Position numbers and translations under genes: made by a program | Part shown: in pieces, positions 6,806-13,293 of the stretch | Numbering within the stretch: the first letter of the stretch is position 1 | Layout of the letters: the number at the start of each line of letters is the position of its first letter | Origin: Lachnoclostridium sp. UBA3775 | GTDB lineage: Bacteria; Bacillota; Clostridia; Lachnospirales; Lachnospiraceae | Direction of reading: 5' to 3' | Assembly (NCBI GenBank): GCA_002369525.1 | Contig: DFFN01000071.1 | Coordinates: 1-13,919 of the forward strand | DNA: 13,919 nucleotides | The notes under the pieces: generated by a model | What the model saw: only the letters and a program-made list of their open reading frames with translations | Database searches by the model: none | Told to the model about the DNA's origin: nothing

Positions 6806-7816
6806 GTGGAATATAATGAAGCGATGAGATATCTGATGGAGGGCGTAAAGGAAGCCAGGGCTGCCGAGGAGAAAAACGGCTTTGAAAGCAGCGCGGAATA
6901 CGAAGCGGACTACCAGTCGCTGACCCAGCTCGAAGCGGATGTCGAGGTTTACGAGAAAAAGCTCAAGGACTATAAACAGCTGAAGGTAAAGGAAAATGAA
7001 GAGTTCGAGAAAATGATCAAAAAGCTTGCCGCTCTTCAGATTGAGAAGGATGAGATGAATTCGCTCAGCTGGGCCAAGATATGTTCGGTATTCAGCGGAA
7101 AATATGAAAAGAGAAGGGCGGCTCTTGACAATGACAGCCTGTTTGCACAGGTTGAAATGAACAATATCAAGCTGAACCTCCAAAATCTGGATCGGAAGAT
7201 CGCGATTATCACAAAGGTGCTGTCGGAAACCAAAAAAGCGTTTAAGGCAAAACGCGCCTATATGCGCGAAAGATATGGCGAGAACCATCGTTATGAGGAG
7301 GAGATAGGCCATAAAAACATGCATCTCAAGACCATGATAAAAGAAATCGATGAGGCGGTTGCCGCGATCAACAGGATCATGGGACAGGGCGAAAAGGCAA
7401 TCGATAATATCGACAGCGTGGACAGCTGGGAGTTTTTGACGGATGCAATCGCTCCGTATTCCTTTGTGGGGACGCTTGTGGGAGAAGCTATGATCTTTGG
7501 CAGATCTGCAGATGCAAGGGATCAGCTATTCCTTGTTACGGCAATGGTTCCGGAGGTTGTAAAGGAAATTGAGGATGTGATCGAAGCATACCGCAAATTC
7601 AGGTCTGAATATAAGGACGAAAACCCCGAAAACGATCTTGAAAATGAAGAGGACATGGATCCGCCGATGGAATTCATCAGAATCAATATGCTCCAGATCA
7701 AGGACAGGGGCTGTTATTATCAGGATGATCTTGACGAACTGTTCGGCAGACTGAATGTAATAAAGAATAATCTCAGAAAAGAAAGAAGCCTGGTCAGCAA
7801 GCAGATAAAAAAGTAA
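6806..7816 (+). CDS. Uncharacterised coiled-coil protein
   Basis: A 336-residue soluble protein of a family I do not recognise. It starts with GTG at 6806, preceded by a strong AAGGAGGA (6793-6800), 11 bases after the stop of the metallo-beta-lactamase gene, so the two are probably translated from one message. Residues about 15-75 and 115-195 are rich in Lys, Glu, Leu and Ala with heptad-like spacing and should form long helices or coiled coils. A less charged segment near 207-245 (WEFLTDAIAPYSFVGTLVGE) follows, then a helical region, an acidic linker (about 272-288) and a final helix. There is no signal peptide or clear membrane segment. It may be a cytoplasmic partner of the two membrane proteins encoded upstream; this rests on gene order only. 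Confidence 0.6.
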   Translation: MEYNEAMRYLMEGVKEARAAEEKNGFESSAEYEADYQSLTQLEADVEVYEKKLKDYKQLKVKENEEFEKMIKKLAALQIEKDEMNSLSWAKICSVFSGKYEKRRAALDNDSLFAQVEMNNIKLNLQNLDRKIAIITKVLSETKKAFKAKRAYMRERYGENHRYEEEIGHKNMHLKTMIKEIDEAVAAINRIMGQGEKAIDNIDSVDSWEFLTDAIAPYSFVGTLVGEAMIFGRSADARDQLFLVTAMVPEVVKEIEDVIEAYRKFRSEYKDENPENDLENEEDMDPPMEFIRINMLQIKDRGCYYQDDLDELFGRLNVIKNNLRKERSLVSKQIKK

Positions 7817-7845
7817 GATAATACAATAATCGGAAGAAAAACACA

Positions 7846-7874
7846 TTGAAACTTAAGAGGATATATGGTAAATT
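7846..7874 (+). promoter_or_regulatory. Candidate sigma-A promoter for the leaderless GH5 gene
   Basis: TTGAAA (7846-7851) and TAAATT (7869-7874) are 17 bases apart, with 4-5 matches in each box. A start near 7881 would leave a short leader carrying GGAGG at 7891-7895, 8 bases before the ATG at 7904. Confidence 0.45.
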
Positions 7875-7903
7875 AGGCTTAATTACATTTGGAGGTGTAT
7901 GCG

Positions 7904-8911
7904 ATGGTAGCTACTGAAAGAAACGGGAAAAAGACTTTATTCGGTAAGTACGGAAAACTCAGCGTTAAGAACGGGATACTTGTGGGCGAAGACGGAAATG
8001 TTGTGCAGCTTAAGGGAATATCAACCCACAATATGAACAGCTTTCCCGAGTTTGTAAATGATGATGCAATTGAATTTATGGCCGACAACTGGGACATGCA
8101 GCTTTTCCGCCTTGCCATGTATACTGCGTTTGCAGACGGTGATGACGGTTATTCTGACGGCAGTGATGCACACAGGGAAGAACTTGAAAACATCATAATC
8201 AGAAGCGTAAAGAAGTGCGCAGAGCTCGGAATCTACGTTATGGTTGACTGGCACATCCTTTTTGACTACGACCCCAACATGCACAAGGACATGGCTCTTA
8301 AATTCTTTGATAAAATCGTTTCTCTGCTTGCAGGATATGATAACGTTATCTATGAAATCTGCAACGAACCCAGCATGGACGTTGAATGGGCGGTGTTCAA
8401 GCCCGAATTTCTGGCCGAGAAGGACAAATGGCCCAAGGTCTGCACCTGGGAATCCATTAAGGAATATGCAAACGAGGTCATTCCGGTGATCAGAAAGCAT
8501 AAGAGCGATGCAGTTATCGTCTGCGGAACAACCAGCTGGTCCCAGGGCGTCGATAAAGCAGCGGATTCCCCGCTTGAATTCGACAATGTTCTCTATGCTC
8601 TCCATTTCTATGCTACCACACACAAACAGGAGCTTCGCGATAAGGCTGAATATGCACTTGGCAAAGGCATAGGAATCTATGTTACCGAGTACGGCATCTG
8701 TGATGCTGCGGGCTCAGGCGAGGTTGATTTCGAGGAAACAGACCGCTGGATAGAGTTTATCAACAAGAATAAGCTGAGCTACACCATGTGGAATCTCTCA
8801 AACAAGAATGAGACATCGGCTATGATAAAGTCCGATTGTACCAAGCTTTCCGGCTGGAATATGGATGATCTTTCCGTAAGCGGAAAATGGTTTGTGGGAC
8901 TTAAAAAATAA
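7904..8911 (+). CDS. GH5 family glycoside hydrolase (endoglucanase type) without signal peptide
   Basis: A 335-residue single-domain enzyme of glycoside hydrolase family 5, a TIM barrel that cuts beta-1,4-glucans with retention of configuration. Visible barrel motifs are LKGISTHN near the N-terminus, LFRLAMY (67-73), the VDWHI strand (114-118), the acid/base in EICNEP (E155), ALHFYA (232-237), the nucleophile in YVTEYG (E262) and TMWNLSNKNE (294-303). These fit subfamily 2, typical endoglucanases. The open frame extends to TTG at 7889, but that overlaps the ribosome site GGAGG (7891-7895); the ATG at 7904 is the proper start. The N-terminus (MVATERNGKK) is polar with no signal peptide, unusual for a cellulase, so it either acts on imported oligosaccharides in the cytoplasm or leaves by another route. 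It faces a second GH5 gene. Confidence 0.92.
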   Translation: MVATERNGKKTLFGKYGKLSVKNGILVGEDGNVVQLKGISTHNMNSFPEFVNDDAIEFMADNWDMQLFRLAMYTAFADGDDGYSDGSDAHREELENIIIRSVKKCAELGIYVMVDWHILFDYDPNMHKDMALKFFDKIVSLLAGYDNVIYEICNEPSMDVEWAVFKPEFLAEKDKWPKVCTWESIKEYANEVIPVIRKHKSDAVIVCGTTSWSQGVDKAADSPLEFDNVLYALHFYATTHKQELRDKAEYALGKGIGIYVTEYGICDAAGSGEVDFEETDRWIEFINKNKLSYTMWNLSNKNETSAMIKSDCTKLSGWNMDDLSVSGKWFVGLKK

Positions 8912-8923
8912 GCGATGATAAGT

Positions 8924-8955
8924 AAAGCCCGGAACTTCGGTTTCCAGGCTTTTTT
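8924..8955 (+). terminator. Terminator between convergent GH5 genes
   Basis: AAAGCC-C-GGAA (8924-8934) pairs with TTCC-A-GGCTTT (8942-8952), with one internal C/A mismatch and a 7-nt loop, and is followed by a T-run to 8955. It ends the rightward GH5 gene. On the opposite strand the T-run is weak, so it may serve the leftward gene only poorly. Confidence 0.75.
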
Positions 8956-8979
8956 CATGTCCCTAAAAGTTTTTTGTCT

Positions 8980-10662
8980 TTACCATTCAAGCGAAGGCTT
9001 GCCGACATCGAAACGAAGTATCTGAAGGGCATCGGCGGAATCGGTTTTGCCGTCCTTCGTAACGTCTGCAAGCAGTAGCTGCAGGGCATCGAAATCAGCG
9101 TTGCCGACATCGAAACGAAGCACCTTGAGCGCATCTGCCGAATCTACCGATCCGTCAAGATTAACGTCTCCGAGGAAGCAGACCGTGATTGTTACATCGT
9201 CTGTGACATCGACCGTGAATTCATAGCAGTTTTCCTCCGAGGTTTTGGCGGCTTTCAGTCTGCTGTAGTTTTCTGTTGCGCCGTCGGAGCTTAAAACGAT
9301 ACAGGGCACTGAGCTTTTAAGCTTAAAGCTTACACTGCCGTTTGCCGTCATGTTGTTTTCTATCCCTTCAAATACGGCTCCGCCTGCTGTTTTATCATCA
9401 AGTTTTATTGTATGCCCGGGCATATCGGCATAATACTGCATCATCGCGTCTATCGCATTGGGCTTGACTATCTGACAGGTGGAACGGTTTATGAGTCCGA
9501 AGGTGTCTTGTGCGTCCCCTCCGCTTGTTGCACCGCTTGTGTTAAAAGCGTTGTTGTCCCAGATAACGGCCCTCATGCCGTACTGTTTTGAAACGCCGAC
9601 CATATATGAAACATAGTTTGTGAAATCCTGATCATTGTTTTTATCCACGCAGCCGAATTCACCGATCAGAACGGGGATACCGTTTTTAACGTATTTCTCA
9701 TACAGTAATTTTAACTGTCTGAGGTTTTCGCTTTTTGCGGAATCATTGAAGGATGTGGTCGAACCGCCCCATACATTCTGTGCAAAATCATAAGGCGAAT
9801 AGCTGTGAACGGTAACAATTATATGGTTGGCTGCATCGTTCGGGAGAGTGAAGCTTTTCGTGACTGTGGGGTCCGGAGCGTCGGCATAGGAGGGCACCAT
9901 GAGATAGCGTGTTGCATTGTTGCCGCCGGAAGCCCTTACCGTGTCTACGAATACCTGATTGAGCTTCACAATGTTTTTTATCGCCTCGCCCCACTGACCT
10001 TCGATATCGGAAACCCACCATTCGATGCCGGAACCTGTAAGGCGCGGCTCGTTGATGGATTCAAATATCAGTCTTTCGCCGTAGTCCGAAAACTTTTCGC
10101 AAAGCTGATTCCAGATTGCAGTCATATATTTTGCGGACTGATTGTATTTTGCGTCGGTGGGATAGTAATAGTCTTGGGAAACGTCATGGTGTATGTCAAG
10201 GATTACGAACATTCCCTTGTCATAGCAGTATTTAACAACCTCGCTTACTCGGTTGAGCCAGGCTTCGCTGATTTTGTAATTGCCGTCAACGTGGTCATGC
10301 CATGACACCGGTATTCTGATGGTGTTAAATCCTGCATTAAACACCGCATCGATATATGCATCGGTGGTTTTTGCTTTCGACCATGCGAATTCATAATCCA
10401 GCTCGTTTGAAACCCAGGAACAGTTATTTGCATCAAACTGGTTGCCGAGGTTGATTCCGACAGTCATCCGGCTTATAAAGCGCATGCCTTCCGTATCTTT
10501 GCAGCTTTGGGCGGAAACTACGGAAGAGTAGTCGTTTATGACCGTACCTGAGGCGCCGGCCCTGACCATATTGCTTTTGTTTTTTGTTTCGCTTCCGCAG
10601 GATGCGAAAATAAGAAGCATAAGCAATGATATGAGAAAAAAGGGTTTCCTGCAGTTTTTCAT
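8980..10662 (-). CDS. GH5 endoglucanase lipoprotein with C-terminal dockerin
   Basis: A 560-residue secreted multi-domain enzyme. Residues 1-22 look like a lipoprotein signal (basic start, hydrophobic core, then FASC with C22 as lipidated Cys), followed by a polar linker. The GH5 domain spans about 60-412, with GINLGN (69-74), IRIPVSW (115-121), DIHHD (156-160), acid/base E205 in SINEP, HSYSPY (286-291), nucleophile E335 in IGEFG and VIWDN (366-370). The GINLGN and HSYSPY motifs suggest subfamily 4 (endoglucanase/xyloglucanase). Residues 413-496 form a beta-rich spacer I do not recognise. Residues 498-554 are a type I dockerin-like pair of calcium loops (D499/N501/D503/D507/D510 and D533/T535/D537/D541/D544). 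The start at 10662 is chosen over an in-frame ATG at 10722 because AAGGAGAA lies just upstream and the 10722 start would put charged residues before the signal peptide and lies at the predicted -35 box. Confidence 0.92.
   Translation of the reverse strand: MKNCRKPFFLISLLMLLIFASCGSETKNKSNMVRAGASGTVINDYSSVVSAQSCKDTEGMRFISRMTVGINLGNQFDANNCSWVSNELDYEFAWSKAKTTDAYIDAVFNAGFNTIRIPVSWHDHVDGNYKISEAWLNRVSEVVKYCYDKGMFVILDIHHDVSQDYYYPTDAKYNQSAKYMTAIWNQLCEKFSDYGERLIFESINEPRLTGSGIEWWVSDIEGQWGEAIKNIVKLNQVFVDTVRASGGNNATRYLMVPSYADAPDPTVTKSFTLPNDAANHIIVTVHSYSPYDFAQNVWGGSTTSFNDSAKSENLRQLKLLYEKYVKNGIPVLIGEFGCVDKNNDQDFTNYVSYMVGVSKQYGMRAVIWDNNAFNTSGATSGGDAQDTFGLINRSTCQIVKPNAIDAMMQYYADMPGHTIKLDDKTAGGAVFEGIENNMTANGSVSFKLKSSVPCIVLSSDGATENYSRLKAAKTSEENCYEFTVDVTDDVTITVCFLGDVNLDGSVDSADALKVLRFDVGNADFDALQLLLADVTKDGKTDSADALQILRFDVGKPSLEW
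8999..9120 (-). repeat. Duplicated dockerin calcium-loop sequence
   Basis: The 20-base string TTGCCGACATCGAAACGAAG (+ strand) occurs at 8999-9018 and again at 9101-9120. The offset of 102 bases equals 34 codons, the dockerin repeat length. It encodes the LRFDVG(N/K) end of each repeat. Identity at the DNA level suggests a recent duplication or conversion within the dockerin. Confidence 0.85.
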
Positions 10663-10693
10663 GATCTTCTCCTTGTTTTTTCCTTTTTTTACC

Positions 10694-10722
10694 ATTATAA
10701 TGTGAAGGAAAAAATATTTCAA
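10694..10722 (-). promoter_or_regulatory. Near-consensus promoter of the dockerin GH5 gene
   Basis: Read on the minus strand, TTGAAA (10722-10717) and TATAAT (10699-10694) are exactly 17 bases apart; the -10 box is perfect and the -35 box has 5 of 6-type similarity. The transcript would start near 10687, about 25 bases before the start codon, with AAGGAGAA as ribosome site. Confidence 0.75.
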
Positions 10723-10730
10723 TGTTAAAA

Positions 10731-10759
10731 ATGATAAAAAAACATCTGAGATTTATAAT
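10731..10759 (+). promoter_or_regulatory. Candidate promoter of the DUF5662 operon
   Basis: ATGATA (10731-10736) and a perfect TATAAT (10754-10759) are 17 bases apart. A start near 10766 gives a leader of about 60 nt to the ATG at 10826. The promoter is back-to-back with the one for the GH5 lipoprotein, with only 8 bases between the -35 boxes. Confidence 0.55.
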
Positions 10760-10825
10760 ATCCTACATTGTCATATGACATCAGAACAGATATTATATCT
10801 AATGTACAAAAGAGGGCAAAAAAGC

Positions 10826-11407
10826 ATGGATAAAAAGATGAAATTCAGCGAAAGACTTAAGGGGCATCTTGCAACCATTAACGCACACAAGGCAGAGGTG
10901 ATGAAAAACTGCTTTAGGGCCGGTCTTTACAGACAGGGACTTATGCATGATATGTCGAAATACAGCCCGGTGGAATTTTTTAAGGGCGTAAAGTATTTCC
11001 AGGGAGACAAAAGCCCGAATGTTGCGGAAAGGATGGAAAGCGGTGTGAGCCTTGCCTGGCTTCACCATAAAGGAAGGAACAAGCACCATTTCGAGTACTG
11101 GACGGACTATGATGTGAACAATCCCGAGGGCATGATGTGCGGTATGAAAATGCCCTTGAAATATCTCATCGAGATGGTCTGTGACCGTATTGCGGCTTCA
11201 AAGACCTACATGAAGGACAAATATACCGACCGTTCGCCGCTGGATTATTTCAACAAAGGAAAAAACCATTATCTTATGCATCCTGCCACCATGAGGCAGC
11301 TTGAAATGCTGCTTACACTGCTTGCCAAGGAGGGTGAGGAGAAGCTCTTTTCGTACATGAGACATTTGCTGAGAGAGGATAGAAGAAAAAAGCATGGAAA
11401 ACTTTGA
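10826..11407 (+). CDS. DUF5662 family protein
   Basis: A 193-residue soluble protein that I recognise as the DUF5662 type common in Firmicutes: HLATINAHKAEVMKNC near the start, the GLYRQGLMHDMSKYSP motif, KYFQGDKSPN, then WLHHKGRNKHHFEYW. The spacing of the HD pair and the later His-rich motif is reminiscent of HD-domain metal-dependent hydrolases, but this is inference; no function is established to my knowledge. The frame runs up to an ATG at 10775 that lacks a ribosome site, and the next ATG, 10826, has AGAGGG at 10811-10816, so 10826 is preferred. The gene overlaps the following GH113-like gene by 14 bases, pointing to translational coupling. Confidence 0.8.
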   Translation: MDKKMKFSERLKGHLATINAHKAEVMKNCFRAGLYRQGLMHDMSKYSPVEFFKGVKYFQGDKSPNVAERMESGVSLAWLHHKGRNKHHFEYWTDYDVNNPEGMMCGMKMPLKYLIEMVCDRIAASKTYMKDKYTDRSPLDYFNKGKNHYLMHPATMRQLEMLLTLLAKEGEEKLFSYMRHLLREDRRKKHGKL

Positions 11408-12389
11408 AATCAAAGGCTTCAGCTTTGCCTTCGGCTCAAAAAGGGGTGACCTTAAGGCTGATCATGCAAAGCATTCGCTGGAGCTTCTTAAGAGCACCAC
11501 GGGTTCAAAATGGATAGCGCTCTGTGTTGACCAGAGAGTGGAAGCCAAGCGTTCCCTTGAGATCAGGAGCAATTACAACAGAAACGTTACAGATATTGAG
11601 CTTATCGAATTCATTCGCTTTGCTCATGAGTCGGGGCTTAAGGTCTGTCTGAAGCCGATGATCAACTGCAACGACGGCGCATGGAGAGCCGAGATCAATT
11701 TCTGGGATGATGCCGGAAGCTGGGCAAAATGGTTTTATGAGTACACGGGCTACATGACAAGGATGGCCGAGATTGCAGAATATACAGGCTGTGAAATGCT
11801 CTGCCTCGGCTGTGAGATGCTGGGCATGGAAAGGCAGGAGAAGCTCTGGAGGGAGCTTATCGCCGCTGTAAGAAAAATCTACCGCGGGCCGCTTACCTAT
11901 AATACAAATCACGGTCATGAGTTTGACGCCGCCTGGTACGATGAGCTTGACTATCTCGGAACCAGCGCATATTTCAGAATGCACAAAAAGGACAAAAGTG
12001 CCGGAAATGACTGGTCCGCGCCGGTAATGGACCTCACTAAAGAGGATATGCTTGCATCCTGGGCTGAGGTCAAGGAAGATATGAAGCGCTGGAGCGCGCA
12101 TTTCGGCAAGAAGGTACTGTTTATGGAAATAGGCTGCCGTTCGGCAAGGGGCTGTGCTTGTCAGCCGTGGGATTTCCGCATGGGACACCTGCCCTATGAT
12201 GAGGAGGAGCAGGCCAACTTCTATGAAAGCTGCCTTGAAACCTTTGAAAACGAAGAGTTCTTCGCAGGCTTCTTCTGGTGGGACTGGAATGTGCATGTAA
12301 GCGAAGAAAATGCAAGACCGAACGACACAGGCTTTACGGTTTATCGCAAAAAGGCGGCACAGGTGCTTAAGTCATTCTATGAAAGATAA
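11394..12389 (+). CDS. GH113-like glycoside hydrolase (beta-mannanase type), cytoplasmic
   Basis: A 331-residue TIM-barrel protein resembling glycoside hydrolase family 113, whose known members are beta-1,4-mannanases. Matching features are KGFSFAFG at the N-terminus, the strand LKVCLKPMINCNDGAWR (82-98), the acid/base candidate E141 in LGCEM, LTYNTNHG (167-174), LDYLGTSAYF (185-194), the nucleophile candidate E245 in LFMEIGCRS, and FFWWDWNVH (293-301) on a late strand. There is no signal peptide, so it probably acts inside the cell, on imported manno-oligosaccharides if the family activity holds. The start at 11394 overlaps the upstream stop and has AGAGAGGA (11372-11379) as ribosome site. 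The protein is rich in Cys for a bacterial enzyme, in keeping with a cytoplasmic location. Substrate is not proven by the sequence. Confidence 0.83.
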   Translation: MENFEIKGFSFAFGSKRGDLKADHAKHSLELLKSTTGSKWIALCVDQRVEAKRSLEIRSNYNRNVTDIELIEFIRFAHESGLKVCLKPMINCNDGAWRAEINFWDDAGSWAKWFYEYTGYMTRMAEIAEYTGCEMLCLGCEMLGMERQEKLWRELIAAVRKIYRGPLTYNTNHGHEFDAAWYDELDYLGTSAYFRMHKKDKSAGNDWSAPVMDLTKEDMLASWAEVKEDMKRWSAHFGKKVLFMEIGCRSARGCACQPWDFRMGHLPYDEEEQANFYESCLETFENEEFFAGFFWWDWNVHVSEENARPNDTGFTVYRKKAAQVLKSFYER

Positions 12390-12416
12390 TATAAAGAGAG
12401 AGTAAACGGATCAGAT

Positions 12417-13265
12417 ATGCTTTGGATTTCGTTGGTATTGGTATATGGAATTTTAAAGGGCTGCAGGGAAATAGCCAAGAAAAAGGCACTGGAGATAAAT
12501 ACCGTTATGGAGGTGCTGTTTTTCTATACCCTGCTGTCCTTTTTGCTGGTTATTCCGAGCGCGGGCGAAGCTTTTTCGACGGATAAAGGGAAGCTTCTTC
12601 CGATCGCTTTCAAGTCCTTTATCATTTTTGTTGCCTGGATGTGCGGCTTTAAGGCCATCAAAAAAATGCCAATAAGCATAGTCGGGATACTTGATATGTC
12701 CAGGGTTGTTTTCTCGATGCTCCTTGCGCTTCTTTTTCTCGGAGAAGTGTTGAGCATCACCCAGGCTGTCGGCATGCTGCTTGTATGCGCAGGCCTTTTT
12801 GCCCTTCCGTTCGGGAGCAGAAAAGAAGAAAAAAAGGAAAATGTCAGGCCGGTCTACGTTGTGCTTGTTTTTGTTTCGGCATTCCTGAATGCCGCATCGG
12901 GAACAATGGACAAGGTACTGATGAAGGACTTAAGCTCGGGCGAGCTGCAGTTCTGGTATATGCTTTTTCTTGTGGGTTTTTATACTGCCTACATCGTTCT
13001 TACGAGAACGAAGATGGATTTTAAAAGCCTTTTAAAAAACCGCTGGGTCTGGGCTCTGAGCATAATGTTTGTCATTGCCGACCGTTGCCTTTTCATTGCC
13101 AACGGAATTCCGGAGAGCAGGGTAACGGTAATGACTCTCATCAAACAGAGCTGCTGTATCGTGACCATCATCGGCGGAAGGATAGTGTTTAAGGAGAAAA
13201 ACATAGTTTACAAGCTTGCTTGTGCTTTTGTGGTGATAGCGGGTATAGTCATAGCGGTGTTTTGA
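12417..13265 (+). CDS. EamA/DMT superfamily transporter
   Basis: A 282-residue membrane protein with about ten hydrophobic helices in two similar halves (about 1-132 and 146-282), the layout of the drug/metabolite transporter (EamA) family. Conserved-type segments are the end of the first half, DMSRVVFSMLLALLFLGEVLSITQAVGMLLVCAGL, and its counterpart near the C-terminus, LIKQSCCIVTIIGGRIVFKEK, with the usual Gly/Glu-Lys turn before the last helix. A charged loop (KEEKKE) joins the halves. Members export or import small metabolites; the substrate here is unknown. The ATG at 12417 is 27 bases after the GH113-like gene; the ribosome site is weak (CGGA at 12407-12410), which may reflect coupling to upstream translation. 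Confidence 0.85.
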   Translation: MLWISLVLVYGILKGCREIAKKKALEINTVMEVLFFYTLLSFLLVIPSAGEAFSTDKGKLLPIAFKSFIIFVAWMCGFKAIKKMPISIVGILDMSRVVFSMLLALLFLGEVLSITQAVGMLLVCAGLFALPFGSRKEEKKENVRPVYVVLVFVSAFLNAASGTMDKVLMKDLSSGELQFWYMLFLVGFYTAYIVLTRTKMDFKSLLKNRWVWALSIMFVIADRCLFIANGIPESRVTVMTLIKQSCCIVTIIGGRIVFKEKNIVYKLACAFVVIAGIVIAVF

Positions 13266-13293
13266 CAAAGAAATAAAGGAAAGGTTATAAAAA

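Noticed and set aside
9805..10305. Plus-strand 166-codon open frame within the dockerin GH5 gene
   Set aside because: It is a shadow opposite the GH5 catalytic domain, which has all expected motifs on the minus strand.
10663..10722. ATG at 10722 as start of the dockerin GH5
   Set aside because: It coincides with the -35 box of the near-perfect promoter and puts a charged stretch before the signal peptide; the ATG at 10662 has AAGGAGAA at the right distance.
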